A stretch of DNA of 64,000 bases, from NCBI GenBank assembly GCA_022446905.1, contig JAKVBT010000005.1, forward strand, positions 676,451 through 740,450. Direction: 5' to 3'. Under the pieces are notes generated by a model. It ran no database searches and was not told the origin of the DNA. It was given only the letters and a program-made list of their open reading frames with translations. Of this stretch, positions 8,454 through 17,792 are shown in pieces. This DNA comes from Phycisphaerales bacterium (GTDB lineage Bacteria > Planctomycetota > Phycisphaerae > Phycisphaerales > SM1A02). Positions within the stretch are counted from its first letter, which is position 1. Each line of letters begins with the position of its first letter. Both the position numbers and the translations under genes were made by a program.

Positions 8454-8960
8454 ATGATGTCCACGAGCAATGATGAGCTGATGGCCAGCGACCCACCAGT
8501 CGCTCCAATCTTGGCGCCCTTGTGCGCTGTGTTTCGCCGCCATTTGACAGCCCAATCCTTGCGCTACACCCCAGAGCGTGCCGAGGTGCTTGCTGCAGTC
8601 ATGGAGACCGATGGTCTTTTTGAAGCGGACGCTTTGCGTGACCAGTTGCGAACCGATGGGAAAGATGTATCTAAAGCGACGGTCTACCGCACGCTTCGTC
8701 TGCTGCAGGATGCCGGCATCATCGTGCCCATCATGCTGCTTGACGCCAAACAGACCCATTATCAATTGGCCTATGGTCGTGACCCATATGACCTGATGGT
8801 GTGTATGGAAACTGGACAAATCAATACCTTCCGCAGCGCCGCCGTGGCTGCGATCAGAGATGAACTTGTTGCAGAAGCTGGATGGAAAGCCGTCGGTCAT
8901 CGATTTGTCATCTACGGACTTTCACCTGAAGCTGGTGGTGGCATACCTGCCCCCCGCTGA
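8454..8960 (+). CDS. Fur-family regulator lacking canonical metal ligands
   Basis: A 168-residue protein. The N-terminal winged helix is intact (RYTPERAEVLAAV, then KATVYRTLRLLQDAGI, the Fur DNA-recognition helix). The C-terminal dimer domain aligns with Fur, but the His-rich HHDH segment reads RDPYDL, the CxxC pair reads CMET (second Cys lost), and no C-terminal CxxC exists; the protein ends at APR. One His (GHRFVIYG) remains. The DNA-binding role is well supported, but iron or zinc sensing looks lost or altered. It diverges from the mannosyltransferase, which it might control. Confidence 0.82.
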   Translation: MMSTSNDELMASDPPVAPILAPLCAVFRRHLTAQSLRYTPERAEVLAAVMETDGLFEADALRDQLRTDGKDVSKATVYRTLRLLQDAGIIVPIMLLDAKQTHYQLAYGRDPYDLMVCMETGQINTFRSAAVAAIRDELVAEAGWKAVGHRFVIYGLSPEAGGGIPAPR

Positions 8961-9391
8961 TCATCTGCCCAGCAGACTTCTACATCCCGGCCTTGGGCAA
9001 CATGCCACATGGATATGCGCACTGCGGGCAACTGCGACGGCAAAGGATCAACACGCCGCGCCCACTCGATCACAACTATGCAATCCCGCTCAAGCATCCA
9101 TTCGGACCACCCCAGCGGCAACAAATCTTCAGGACCACTTAGGCGATAGGCATCCAAGTGGATGATTCGCCCAACCTGTCCCAGTGCATATTCGTGCACC
9201 AGTCCAAAACTCGGGCTCCCTATCTCTTTCGGATCGGCCCCCATGCACTCGGCCAGGGCACGCACTAGGGTTGTCTTCCCTGCGCCAAGATCGCCATCAA
9301 TGGCAACAATGTCACCTGGTCGCAACTGAGATGCAATGCAACGACCAAGCTCGCGGGTTGCGTCAACATGAGGCAGATGCCAAGACTTCAT
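8912..9391 (-). CDS. tsaE: tRNA threonylcarbamoyladenosine ATPase TsaE
   Basis: A 159-residue P-loop protein. Walker A is GDLGAGKTT, followed by SPSFGLVHEY (switch-like TsaE motif), IIHLDAYRL (Walker B region) and VIEWARR. TsaE powers the TsaBDE complex that makes t6A at A37 of ANN-decoding tRNAs. The start overlaps the thiL stop (ATGA at 9388-9391), so the two genes are translationally coupled. Its 3' end overlaps the end of the convergent Fur-family gene by 49 bp. Confidence 0.93.
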   Translation of the reverse strand: MKSWHLPHVDATRELGRCIASQLRPGDIVAIDGDLGAGKTTLVRALAECMGADPKEIGSPSFGLVHEYALGQVGRIIHLDAYRLSGPEDLLPLGWSEWMLERDCIVVIEWARRVDPLPSQLPAVRISMWHVAQGRDVEVCWADDQRGAGMPPPASGESP

Positions 9392-10350
9392 CCGTGATCC
9401 CATCCCATTGCAGAGACATCACGAACCTCTCCATCCAGAGTTCGCACACCCACAAGCGGAGTGTCAGCAGATGCCTCAACCACTTCGCCAATGACATGAA
9501 GATGACATGACTCGGCGCTGCCGCCAAGTGCCTCTGGCAAGTTAGCCTCTGGACCAACCGCCAAGAGCAGTTCATAGTCCTCGCCATCTCCAACTGCTTG
9601 CTCCCAAGACACACCTGTACGGCATGGGACTTGCATTGCATCCAACATCATGTGCACGCCAGATGCTGCTGCAATTCGGCCAGCATCTCTGCCTAACCCA
9701 TCACTGAGATCAATCATGGCATGGAGGTCCACGCCCAGAATCGCACGCAACATCACGGCCTCGGACAAGCGCGGAGTGAATGTGAGGTGATGGCCGAACC
9801 CATCGGCGCCAACTGCCCCCCCAAGCGGGCCTGTCACCACCAATCGATCCCCAACCCGAGCCCCATCCCGTCGCACAGACTGACCACCGGACTGCTGCTC
9901 AGAGGGAGTCGCCAGCACAGTGACTGAGATGCTCAATGGCCCTGAATCGGTTCGATGGATGGCTACATCCCCCCCCACCAGCGGCGCATGGACCAACGCT
10001 GCGGCCTCAAAGAGACCGGTGCAGAGTTTTTCAACAGCATGAGCCTCGGCATCGGCTGGCAGCAGCGCCGTGGCAATGGTGGCTACTGGCCGCCCCGCCA
10101 TCGCCGCCACATCGCTCAATGCTCGACACACAGCCTTGCGGCCAATGAGATCCCAAGGAATCAGATCTGCTCGAACATGAAGTCCATCGATGACTTGATC
10201 TGCCCCAACCAGCAGCGGCGGGCCCACCTCAGGTGACTCAGGAGGCGATACCCGCACACATGCCAAATCATCACCCGGTCCGATCAGCACGCGAGGATCA
10301 TCACTGGGCGAACGCCCAAGAATCGACTTCAGCACCTCTGATTCACGCAC
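9388..10350 (-). CDS. thiL: Thiamine-monophosphate kinase
   Basis: A 320-residue AIRS/PurM-fold kinase that phosphorylates thiamine monophosphate to the diphosphate cofactor. Visible motifs are IGPGDDLACV near the start, LLVGADQVIDGLHV, NADG-type GGDVAI, and MIDLSDGLGRD, with GDGEDYELLLAV near the C-terminus, all typical of ThiL. I place the start at GTG 10350 because family members begin just before this point and TACACT lies exactly 6 nt upstream; a longer GTG start at 10422 is possible. The unusual neighbour is tsaE, with overlapping stop and start. Confidence 0.92.
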   Translation of the reverse strand: MRESEVLKSILGRSPSDDPRVLIGPGDDLACVRVSPPESPEVGPPLLVGADQVIDGLHVRADLIPWDLIGRKAVCRALSDVAAMAGRPVATIATALLPADAEAHAVEKLCTGLFEAAALVHAPLVGGDVAIHRTDSGPLSISVTVLATPSEQQSGGQSVRRDGARVGDRLVVTGPLGGAVGADGFGHHLTFTPRLSEAVMLRAILGVDLHAMIDLSDGLGRDAGRIAAASGVHMMLDAMQVPCRTGVSWEQAVGDGEDYELLLAVGPEANLPEALGGSAESCHLHVIGEVVEASADTPLVGVRTLDGEVRDVSAMGWDHG

Positions 10351-10356
10351 AGTAGA

Positions 10357-10362
10357 AGTGTA
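10357..10362 (-). promoter_or_regulatory. Putative -10 (TACACT) for leaderless thiL
   Basis: TACACT ends 6 nt before GTG 10350, the start expected from the ThiL family N-terminus. Confidence 0.4.
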
Positions 10363-10455
10363 GTAGCGGCCGTGCACCGGTTGCGCAGCCTGCATTGATG
10401 CGAGCACACAAAAGATTCTCACATCTGCGGAACAACTTCATCAAGCCTCCGTATG

Positions 10456-10478
10456 GAGCCAAGAGCCCCCTTTGGCTC
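10456..10478 (-). terminator. Hairpin downstream of waaA
   Basis: A 7-bp stem GAGCCAA/TTGGCTC lies about 110 bp past the waaA stop, in the gap before thiL. No T run follows, so the role is uncertain. I see no gene in 10,351-10,584. Confidence 0.25.
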
Positions 10479-10584
10479 GCTTCAATTTGTCCTTTCTCCC
10501 CGCATCTCCGCTGCTTGACGCAATGATCAGGCAGCGGTGGTGCTCTTTTGAGCCCCCTCAAATCCCAGATCTCAAGATCCAAGA

Positions 10585-11832
10585 TTAGTTGGAACTAGCA
10601 GAGGCATGAACAAGCAGATCGGCGCAGCGATGGGTCGCCCCCTGCTTGGACTGAATCACATCACGTCCAGCAGCCACCATGGCAGCGCGAGCTTCTGCAT
10701 CTGTCACGAGACGAGCGAGTTCACCAGGCAGTTCTTCGGCTGTGCACTGGACCAATCCCCCGCCATCTTTCAGCGACTGGACGACATCGACAAAGTCCTC
10801 GACAGCCGGGCCGATGATTGTTGCGGCTCCTCGAGCGATCGGTTCGATGGGATCAGATCCGTGAAGGGAGCCAAAACTACGGCCGACCACAACAATGTCA
10901 GCCAAGGCGTAGGCATCTGAAAGATCGCCGATGGTATCAAGCAGCAATCGATCCACATGTGTTCGATCATGCTGAGATCGACGTGAACAGGGCAATAGCG
11001 CCGAAGCCGCATCATCCCACCACTCTGGCCGACGCGGGGCGCACAACAATTGCGGGCCTTCAGGAAGACTGGCTCGAAGCAATGCATCTTCACCAGGCGC
11101 TGTTGAACCTCCAACGACAAGCAGACGATCAGAAGAAATGTGCAGATCCTCAGCCAACTTCTGAGAGGCATCTGAATGGGACAATGCACGCCCAGCACTG
11201 TCCCACTTCATATTGCCCACCACCTCTACACAAGCCTTCGGCACACCGAGCTTCTCAAATCGGCGGGCACTTGCAACATCCTGGGCCGCTACATGCCCTA
11301 CGCGACGAAACATCGGACGCACCAGCGGCGCAATCCAACCGTACCGTTTCGCGCTCCGCTGTGACAATCGGCCACTGACAACAACGGTATCGATGCCGCG
11401 TCGGGCGCAGTCAGCAGTCATGTTTGGCCAAACTTCCAACTCAACCAAACCAACAACTGTCGGGCCAACCGCATCGAGAAACCGCTTGACTGCCCAAGAC
11501 AGATCCAAAGGCCAACGAACTACCGTATTGGTCTGGCCAAATAGAGCACGCGCCCGCTCGATGCCTGTATCCGTTGTGGAGGCCACAACCACGTCGAGTT
11601 CCGTTTGAGCATTGAGTTGGTCAACCAGCCCACGGATCGCACCGACCTCCCCCACCGACACGGCATGAAGCAACACCCGTCCCCCCGATGGTGCGCTGCC
11701 AAGATCATTTGTTCGACCAAAACGTGCTGACCAGTCAGTTCGATGACGCCCACGAATCAACATGCGCGGAAGCCAAACTGGCAATGTCACCACGGCAAAG
11801 AGCAGCAGAATGAGGTCGACAAAACGAGCCAT
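10585..11832 (-). CDS. waaA: 3-deoxy-D-manno-octulosonic acid transferase
   Basis: A 415-residue membrane-anchored GT30 glycosyltransferase with an N-terminal hydrophobic anchor (FVDLILLLFAVVTLPVWLP). The family pattern is LLHAVSVGEVGA (acceptor and catalytic Glu region), VELEVWPN, and GNMKWD. The C-terminal domain has VVVGRSFGSLHGSDPIEPIARG. It adds Kdo to lipid A precursor at the inner-membrane cytoplasmic face, implying a lipopolysaccharide outer membrane. TACACT lies 7 nt before the ATG. No other LPS genes are adjacent. Confidence 0.94.
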   Translation of the reverse strand: MARFVDLILLLFAVVTLPVWLPRMLIRGRHRTDWSARFGRTNDLGSAPSGGRVLLHAVSVGEVGAIRGLVDQLNAQTELDVVVASTTDTGIERARALFGQTNTVVRWPLDLSWAVKRFLDAVGPTVVGLVELEVWPNMTADCARRGIDTVVVSGRLSQRSAKRYGWIAPLVRPMFRRVGHVAAQDVASARRFEKLGVPKACVEVVGNMKWDSAGRALSHSDASQKLAEDLHISSDRLLVVGGSTAPGEDALLRASLPEGPQLLCAPRRPEWWDDAASALLPCSRRSQHDRTHVDRLLLDTIGDLSDAYALADIVVVGRSFGSLHGSDPIEPIARGAATIIGPAVEDFVDVVQSLKDGGGLVQCTAEELPGELARLVTDAEARAAMVAAGRDVIQSKQGATHRCADLLVHASASSN

Positions 11833-11839
11833 GGGCGGG

Positions 11840-11845
11840 AGTGTA
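11840..11845 (-). promoter_or_regulatory. Putative -10 (TACACT) for leaderless waaA
   Basis: TACACT is separated from the ATG at 11832 by 7 nt (CCCGCCC); no Shine-Dalgarno fits. Confidence 0.35.
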
Positions 11846-11987
11846 CGAATCTAAGGGGGTCAGGCCGTGAAACTGAGCGAAAATAGGCCCTAATGCCTGC
11901 CAGCCCCCCTTCTGTTCAGTTACTGTTTATTTGGCGGCAACTGGGCCACGCAACTTTGCGGCACACAGACTCCCCCGCCGGGAAACC

Positions 11988-12012
11988 CCCAGCCACTTTC
12001 CACGTTGCTGGG
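11988..12012 (+). other. Hairpin in FHA leader
   Basis: CCCAGC pairs with GCTGGG across a 13-nt loop, ending 18 nt before the FHA start. The rest of the 197-bp divergent waaA/FHA gap holds GC-rich runs and no gene I can support. Confidence 0.25.
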
Positions 12013-12029
12013 AATATGGATGACTGACC

Positions 12030-12335
12030 ATGATGATGGAAGTTCATATTGTCAATGCCAACTCAGGAGAAACCCTGAAAGCCTATGCGCTGGGCGACAA
12101 GGCCGAAATCATCGTCGGCCGAGATGACAGTTGCGACATCAGCATCATGTGCCCAACGGTTTCCCGTGAGCACTGCGTCATCGAACAACAGGATGGCACC
12201 TTCCTACTCAGAGATCTGAAGTCGACCAGTGGCACTTACAAAGATGGCGAAGCTATTGATGAAGTCCGCATCGAAGAGGGGCTTGAAGTCAAGGTTGGAC
12301 CCACCCTGCTCCGCTTTCACGACTCCGGGTATTGA
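12030..12335 (+). CDS. FHA domain protein
   Basis: A 101-residue protein that is almost entirely one forkhead-associated domain. IIVGRDDSCDI gives the first loop with the conserved Arg, TVSREHCVIEQ has the Ser-Arg-x-His core, and STSGTYKDG is the position of the phosphothreonine-contacting Asn-Gly (here Lys-Asp-Gly). FHA domains read phosphothreonine from Ser/Thr kinases, which planctomycetes have in numbers. No kinase is adjacent. It starts at the first of three Met or Met-like codons; 12033 is equally possible. Confidence 0.88.
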   Translation: MMMEVHIVNANSGETLKAYALGDKAEIIVGRDDSCDISIMCPTVSREHCVIEQQDGTFLLRDLKSTSGTYKDGEAIDEVRIEEGLEVKVGPTLLRFHDSGY

Positions 12336-12358
12336 TCCGACAAAAGCGATCCAAGTAG

Positions 12359-13837
12359 TCAGACGCCACCAGGACCGCGAGGCCCCCCACCACCACGGCC
12401 ACCACCGCGGCCACCACCTTGACCGCCACCACCGCCTGGACGACCACCGCTTCTGATCGCCTTGATCCGCTCTTCCAATTGACTCATCATCATGTCCAAC
12501 TGCGTCTTATTGGTTGTCGCACGTCGCTCTATGGAAATTCGCGCTTTGGCGGCGGAGTTTCGATTGATGATGGAAATGTATTTCTTGATTCCCTTCAAGG
12601 CTGCTGCCAAACGGAAGACCTCGCCCGAATTTCGAAAACGAGAAAAGGTCATATAAGCCGCCATGGCCTGATTGTAGTCCTGCTCCCAACCCTGCCGATG
12701 CTCCTCAATAAGTTTGGACGCATCGCCGACGATCTCATAACTCTTAGCGTTCAACAGCGCCACGAGATCGTCATAGGAATCCGCAAGACCATCAGCAATC
12801 ATTAGTTCTTCGGCAGCCTCGCCGTTGAACTGCAGCACTTGCCGCGGGTCTATTTCTGTAATGGTGTCCAGAAGCAACTCCCCAGAAAGATCTCCATACC
12901 ACTTTGCCTCCCGGCCAACCCAACTGGTACTCAGGACCTTCTCTGGAATCACAAAGGCCTCAACAAAGGGCAAGCGATCTTTCTCAAGCCAGCCCCCATA
13001 GATCACCAAGCCTTCAACATCGCCAAACATAGCATCAATGTACTTGCCGTATTTATCATCATCACCCATTGAAGCCATTGCAGATCCAACCCAAGCCTTC
13101 CAGCCATTGCCGAATTCTGCATCACGAGTCATGTACAACTCATCCCAAGAAAGGGCCAGCAGCGAAGCGACGCTAAATGCATGCTTGACCCAGCAGATCT
13201 GTCGCGTGTCGCCAAGATCTTCTGCAAACATGCGGCGCAACTTGATGAGGTCCTTCATCGAAGCGACGGATTCGTCATTGGAGTCAGGCATGCCTTTCTC
13301 ATCCATGATGTCGATTTCATATTCATCAATATCACGCTCATCGTGACTCTCAATCATGATCACAATGGTGTCGGGCTTCTTCACCTTGATGTCTTCGATA
13401 ATGTCCTCATACACATCAGATCGAATATCAGTCCCAACTTGGCCACGCATTGGCACGATGTACAACTTCTCAGCAGTCCCACCACTGCCCTGACGAACTC
13501 GCTTTGCAGGACCATCCCCTGCCTCATCATCAATCGTTACATCCGTGGGCACTGTGCCAGGTAAGCCCTGTGGCTGCTCATCGACAACATCATCCTCACG
13601 CTCAACATCGCGCTCAATCGTGATGATGTCTCGCCGACTAATGGTCAAAGGAGTCGCAATACCCAAGACTGGATCTGTCCATTGGATCACGATGGAGGTG
13701 TCATTTTCGTCAAGAATCTGACCCACCACCTCACCACGGGAGCGGGTGTAGACCACATCAACAACCTTTGCCATGGCCTCTGATGTGAGACTCACCACAA
13801 CCAATAGCCAAACCAGCACAGCTGAGGAACGCAACAT
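12359..13837 (-). CDS. Secreted protein with ClpP/NfeD-like core and Gly/Arg-rich tail
   Basis: 492 residues. It has a signal peptide ending TSEAMAKV, a small domain with GEVVGQILDENDTSIVIQW, then YIVPMRGQVGTDIRSDVYEDI and DTIVIMIES, which resemble the opening strands of membrane-linked ClpP/crotonase-fold (NfeD-type) proteases. No clear catalytic Ser is visible. A helical region follows, and the last 30 residues are nearly all Gly, Arg and Pro in RGGG repeats. The ATG at 13837 has AGGAG 9 nt upstream; TATACT (minus strand) near 13893 may be its -10. It lies after rsmD-cca. Function is unknown. Confidence 0.72.
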   Translation of the reverse strand: MLRSSAVLVWLLVVVSLTSEAMAKVVDVVYTRSRGEVVGQILDENDTSIVIQWTDPVLGIATPLTISRRDIITIERDVEREDDVVDEQPQGLPGTVPTDVTIDDEAGDGPAKRVRQGSGGTAEKLYIVPMRGQVGTDIRSDVYEDIIEDIKVKKPDTIVIMIESHDERDIDEYEIDIMDEKGMPDSNDESVASMKDLIKLRRMFAEDLGDTRQICWVKHAFSVASLLALSWDELYMTRDAEFGNGWKAWVGSAMASMGDDDKYGKYIDAMFGDVEGLVIYGGWLEKDRLPFVEAFVIPEKVLSTSWVGREAKWYGDLSGELLLDTITEIDPRQVLQFNGEAAEELMIADGLADSYDDLVALLNAKSYEIVGDASKLIEEHRQGWEQDYNQAMAAYMTFSRFRNSGEVFRLAAALKGIKKYISIINRNSAAKARISIERRATTNKTQLDMMMSQLEERIKAIRSGGRPGGGGGQGGGRGGGRGGGGPRGPGGV

Positions 13838-13910
13838 GAGAGGGAACTCCTGCTGAAGAGGCAACTTCCACTGAGTCGCCGTATGGACGCAGTATAGAAC
13901 CCCAAAGGCC

Positions 13911-15137
13911 TCACGGAGCCTCAGATAACCCCGCAAGCCTGCGTGCCAGGTCCAAGGCCTCGTTTTTGGATTCAATCTCGCCCCGAAGTTGCGCGTCATA
14001 GACAGATTCGAGCACCCGTCCGAGATCTGGCCCTGCCATGTGACCGTTTGCCAGGAGATCATCTCCTCTGATCAGTCGCTCCGGAGCCAATCCAGATTGG
14101 CGAAGCACGATGAGATCTCGGTCGATTTCATTGACGAGATCAGCTTTCACACAACGCAACATCACCCGCGCAGGCTCAAACCAATCATTCGCAGCCAAAC
14201 GCTTCTGACCAGCCGTATCCAAGGATGGCCAGTCTTGACTACGAGCGAGCACATCAAGACATGCACGCATCCCATTGGTCTCGGCATTGGTCAGGAGCAA
14301 CGCTGATCGCCACTGCCCGACCAACTCCTCTGCAGAGCCTTGAAAAACGGCCCGATCCAATGCCCATGCGGCAAGTACAGCGGGAAAATCAACATCTGCG
14401 CCAAGCGAATTCAGCCGCAGCCATAACTCGCCAGCACCTTGATCTGCGAAAATCGCGTTATCCAATGACCATGCCTGGATCAGCGCGGCAGCGCGGACCC
14501 TGCTGGCGTGACTGAACATACGACGAATCTCATCTCCGATTCGCTCACGCGAGACGCCTGCAAGATTTCCAGATCGCGCCAGAATGGCAGCTTCTGTCTT
14601 TGGATCCACGGCCAAATCCAAGGCCGCAGCAAAGCGCACCGCACGGAGCATGCGCAAGTCATCTTCAACAAAGCGATCATGCGCTTCACCAATGGCCCGG
14701 AGGCAACGAGCCTCAAGATCAGCAACGCCACCAACAAAGTCATGAATCTGCCCAGTGTGTGGATCCTGAAACAAGCCGTTGATGGTGAAATCACGCCGCT
14801 GCGCATCCTCTTGCGGACCGGCAAAGGTCACTGCATCCGGGCGGCGCCCATCGGAGTACGTCCCATCGGAACGAAAGGTCGCAATTTCAATGGGATGATT
14901 GTGCCTCAGAACCAACATGACTCCAAAGGACTCCCCCACCGAGCGTGCTCGCGGGAACAACTGACGCACCTGCTCAGGTGTTGCATTTGTGGCGATATCC
15001 CAATCCTTGGGTGTGCGGCCTAAGAGTTCATCACGCACGCAACCACCAGCAAACCACGCGGTAAACCCGGCCTCAGCAAGCGTCTTGGCAAGATCTACTG
15101 CAGCAACACGCGGCGAACGATTCCCACGGCGTGTCAT
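13911..15137 (-). CDS. cca: CCA tRNA nucleotidyltransferase / poly(A) polymerase family
   Basis: A 408-residue class II nucleotidyltransferase. It has GFTAWFAGGCVRDELLGR, then PKDWDIATNATPEQV with the catalytic Asp-x-Asp, IEIATFRSDG, RRDFTINGLF (motif B), and EDDLRMLRAVRFAAAL (the RNA/nucleotide-binding motif). It adds or repairs the 3' CCA of tRNAs; poly(A) polymerase activity is the alternative within this family. Neither tRNA in the window encodes CCA, so the enzyme is needed. Its start overlaps the rsmD stop (ATGA at 15134-15137). Confidence 0.92.
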   Translation of the reverse strand: MTRRGNRSPRVAAVDLAKTLAEAGFTAWFAGGCVRDELLGRTPKDWDIATNATPEQVRQLFPRARSVGESFGVMLVLRHNHPIEIATFRSDGTYSDGRRPDAVTFAGPQEDAQRRDFTINGLFQDPHTGQIHDFVGGVADLEARCLRAIGEAHDRFVEDDLRMLRAVRFAAALDLAVDPKTEAAILARSGNLAGVSRERIGDEIRRMFSHASRVRAAALIQAWSLDNAIFADQGAGELWLRLNSLGADVDFPAVLAAWALDRAVFQGSAEELVGQWRSALLLTNAETNGMRACLDVLARSQDWPSLDTAGQKRLAANDWFEPARVMLRCVKADLVNEIDRDLIVLRQSGLAPERLIRGDDLLANGHMAGPDLGRVLESVYDAQLRGEIESKNEALDLARRLAGLSEAP

Positions 15138-15730
15138 GATGCATCTGCCTGGTGTTCTGGAAGCGCGTAGTACAGGGTTTCATGTCCACGCCGATGGGTA
15201 CGAATCTCCGGGCCGTCCAGTCCATCAATGTGATGATCAAAGGCTGCTGCCTCCACCGGCGTGCGCAAGATCACCAAGGCATCTTGAGCAAGCATGGGAG
15301 CGACTCGTGACAATTGCCCCAGTACACGTTGTCGACCTGCTTCTGTTTCCATCAACTTGTATGGGGGGTCACAAAACACTAAATCCAGTGGACGTGGGGA
15401 TCTGAGCAAGGCCACTGAGCCAAGCGCATCTCCACGCAAAAGGTCGACTCGATCCTGACATCCCAGCGCTTCTACATTCTGTTGCAATAGGCCATAGATC
15501 TGACGATCCTGCTCGACCATCAGCACCATGCGAGCCCCCCGACTGACCGCCTCTAAACCAATGGTCCCAACTCCGGCAAAGAGGTCCAGCACATTGGCAT
15601 CATCGAGCCGCTCGCGCAGAATATTGAAGACCGACTCCTTGAGTCGCTGGGTATATGGCCGACTCCGTGATGCATCGGGCGGAGAAAGGAGGCGACGAGA
15701 CTTATACTGTCCGGCAATGACGCGCAGCAT
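15134..15730 (-). CDS. rsmD: 16S rRNA (guanine966-N2)-methyltransferase
   Basis: A 198-residue SAM methyltransferase. It has [14 protein letters not shown] at the start, RPYTQRLKESVFNIL, the SAM loop VLDLFAGVGTIGLEAVSRGA, and the catalytic motif LVFCDPPYKL. RsmD modifies G966 in the 30S head. The Met at 15730 matches the conserved family start; a GTG at 15754 would add eight residues. It is first gene of an rsmD-cca pair and overlaps the 5' end of the divergent hydrolase. Confidence 0.93.
   Translation of the reverse strand: MLRVIAGQYKSRRLLSPPDASRSRPYTQRLKESVFNILRERLDDANVLDLFAGVGTIGLEAVSRGARMVLMVEQDRQIYGLLQQNVEALGCQDRVDLLRGDALGSVALLRSPRPLDLVFCDPPYKLMETEAGRQRVLGQLSRVAPMLAQDALVILRTPVEAAAFDHHIDGLDGPEIRTHRRGHETLYYALPEHQADAS
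15703..15708 (+). promoter_or_regulatory. Putative -10 (TATACT) of the hydrolase-trpB unit
   Basis: TATACT ends 8 nt before an in-frame ATG at 15717 and lies inside the divergent rsmD coding region. Confidence 0.35.
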
Positions 15731-16583
15731 GCCAGAAGGATCGGGCCTGAGCACCTCGGCGTCAATGTCCGCACGCGGTGATGATCGATTCCGTGCACTC
15801 CCAACAGCACTTCAGCGGCAATCAACCATCGCCGATCTCAATGGCGTCCCGGCACTGCTGGTGACTCCCGAGGCCGCTCCTTCCCCCCCACCGCTGTTGA
15901 TCTGGATCCATGGCCGCACCGCATACAAGGAACTGGACCCTGGGCGATACCTCCGGATGATGCGGCACGGCATTGCCGTGTGTGCAGTCGATCTCCCAGG
16001 ACATGGCCAGCGTGCTCAACCAGCTCTTCAAGGCCCCGATCAGGTGCCCGCCGTGGTCGCGCAGATGCTGGCGGAACTCGATGAGGTTGTCCAGCAGGCA
16101 ATGAACCGCCTTCATGCGGATTCCACACGGGTTGCATTGGGAGGAATGTCTGCAGGTGGCATGGTCGCCCTGTCCCGATTGTGTCAGCCCCACCAGTTTG
16201 CAGCAGCCACGGTAGAGGCCACCAGCGGCTCTTGGCAGGACCTGCCAATGTCCCGCACCCTCAATGATGCCACTTGGACACTCATGGAATCACTTGAACC
16301 AGCGACACACCTGCATGGGTGGACGCCCACCCCATTGCTGGCCATCCATTGCCGCGCCGACCAGTGGATTCCATTCCCATCGCAATGGCGTTTCCTCGAT
16401 GCGCTGGAACGGGCCTGTCCTCGACCGCCAGTCCAACGAGTCGCCTACGATTCCACCGGCGCCGAAGGCGAACATGCAGGCTTTGGCAAGCACGCTGCAG
16501 ATGCCAAACAACGCCAGGTTGACTTTCTAATGCGAACGCTTTGTGATGACCACGTACCCGACACCGGAGCGATAGGCCCATGA
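15717..16583 (+). CDS. Alpha/beta hydrolase
   Basis: About 288 residues, or 272 if translation starts at ATG 15765. [14 protein letters not shown] is the oxyanion-hole strand, [13 protein letters not shown] follows, and the nucleophile elbow is GGMSAGGM (Gly-x-Ser-x-Gly). [14 protein letters not shown] carries the likely catalytic Asp, and EGEHAGFG may hold the His. This is the dienelactone hydrolase/prolyl-oligopeptidase-like esterase type; substrate is unknown. The stop overlaps trpB (ATGA at 16580-16583), so the two are co-translated, although no metabolic link is obvious. Confidence 0.82.
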   Translation: MTRSMPEGSGLSTSASMSARGDDRFRALPTALQRQSTIADLNGVPALLVTPEAAPSPPPLLIWIHGRTAYKELDPGRYLRMMRHGIAVCAVDLPGHGQRAQPALQGPDQVPAVVAQMLAELDEVVQQAMNRLHADSTRVALGGMSAGGMVALSRLCQPHQFAAATVEATSGSWQDLPMSRTLNDATWTLMESLEPATHLHGWTPTPLLAIHCRADQWIPFPSQWRFLDALERACPRPPVQRVAYDSTGAEGEHAGFGKHAADAKQRQVDFLMRTLCDDHVPDTGAIGP

Positions 16584-17788
16584 GTACTTCATCCTCGCCA
16601 GCAGATCCACTGGCCCCGCAAGATGGATGGTTTGGCTCCTTCGGTGGCCGCTATGTTCCAGAGACGCTTGTAGCTGCACTGGATGCATTGGCCGTGGCCT
16701 GGGAGCAAGCGAGCCAAGATCAATCATTTCTAGATGACTTCGATCGATTGCTTGTCCACTCCGTCGGACGCCCAACACCAATCAGTCGTGCACCTCGATT
16801 GACTGAAGCTGCCGGCGGCGGCGAGATCGTGCTCAAACGTGAGGATCTCGCCCATACCGGCGCCCACAAGATCAACAACACTTTTGGACAGGTGTTGCTC
16901 GCTCGTCGGATGGGAAAACACCGAATCATTGCTGAAACCGGCGCCGGCCAACACGGTGTCGCCACGGCAACCGCATGTGCCCAGTTCGGCATGACCTGCG
17001 AGGTCTACATGGGCGCTGAGGATGTTCGACGCCAATCACTGAATGTCTTTCGCATGCGATTGCTCGGCGCTACCGTGCATGAGGTCGAAGATGGCAGTCG
17101 CACACTCAAAGATGCCACCAACGCTGCCATGCGTGACTGGATGGGATCGGTTGAATCCACCCACTACATTCTGGGATCCGTTGTCGGACCACATCCATTC
17201 CCACTGATCGTTCGATCACTGCAATCAGTGATTGGCCGTGAAGCACGGCAGCAATGCATCGACCAGTTTGGCCGACTGCCTGACCATGTGGTGGCCTGCG
17301 TGGGTGGCGGATCCAATGCTGCTGGCATTTTTCACCCCTTCCTCAATGACCCCAACGTGGCCTTGTTGGGTGTTGAAGCAGGCGGGCAGGGCGACAAGCC
17401 AGGCCAGCATGCTGCCCCACTCTGCTTTGGGCAGCCAGGGGTACTGCACGGCTCACGCAGCTATGTCCTCCAAGACCAAGATGGGCAAACTCAGGACGTG
17501 CATTCGTGCTCGGCAGGCCTTGATTACCCAGGAGTCGGCCCAGAGCACGCTTGGTGGAAAGAACTCGGTCGAGCCACTTATGAGCGTGTCGATGACCAGG
17601 CTGCACTTGAGGCTTTTAGTGTTCTGTCCAAACTGGAAGGCATCCTGCCCGCCCTTGAATCATCACATGCCATTGCTGCTGCCATGCGACTGGCATCAAC
17701 ACGTCCAAAAGATGAACTCATTCTTGTCAACCTCTCCGGTCGGGGCGACAAGGATGTCCTTGAGGCTCGCACGCTGCTTGAGCAGTAA
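16580..17788 (+). CDS. trpB: Tryptophan synthase beta chain
   Basis: 402 residues, normal length. [12 protein letters not shown] is the family start, the PLP lysine is in HTGAHKINN, and [14 protein letters not shown] is the phosphate/indole channel signature. [12 protein letters not shown] binds PLP phosphate and [11 protein letters not shown] is also diagnostic. It condenses indole with serine. It is a TrpB1-type sequence that should pair with TrpA, but trpA is not next to it; instead it sits after an esterase and is convergent, 4 bp away, with the S41 protease gene. Confidence 0.97.
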   Translation: MSTSSSPADPLAPQDGWFGSFGGRYVPETLVAALDALAVAWEQASQDQSFLDDFDRLLVHSVGRPTPISRAPRLTEAAGGGEIVLKREDLAHTGAHKINNTFGQVLLARRMGKHRIIAETGAGQHGVATATACAQFGMTCEVYMGAEDVRRQSLNVFRMRLLGATVHEVEDGSRTLKDATNAAMRDWMGSVESTHYILGSVVGPHPFPLIVRSLQSVIGREARQQCIDQFGRLPDHVVACVGGGSNAAGIFHPFLNDPNVALLGVEAGGQGDKPGQHAAPLCFGQPGVLHGSRSYVLQDQDGQTQDVHSCSAGLDYPGVGPEHAWWKELGRATYERVDDQAALEAFSVLSKLEGILPALESSHAIAAAMRLASTRPKDELILVNLSGRGDKDVLEARTLLEQ

Positions 17789-17792
17789 ATGA

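Noticed and set aside
11846-12029. Riboswitch or structured RNA in the waaA/FHA gap
   Set aside because: GC-rich inverted segments exist, but none matches a known riboswitch core and the pairing is imperfect.
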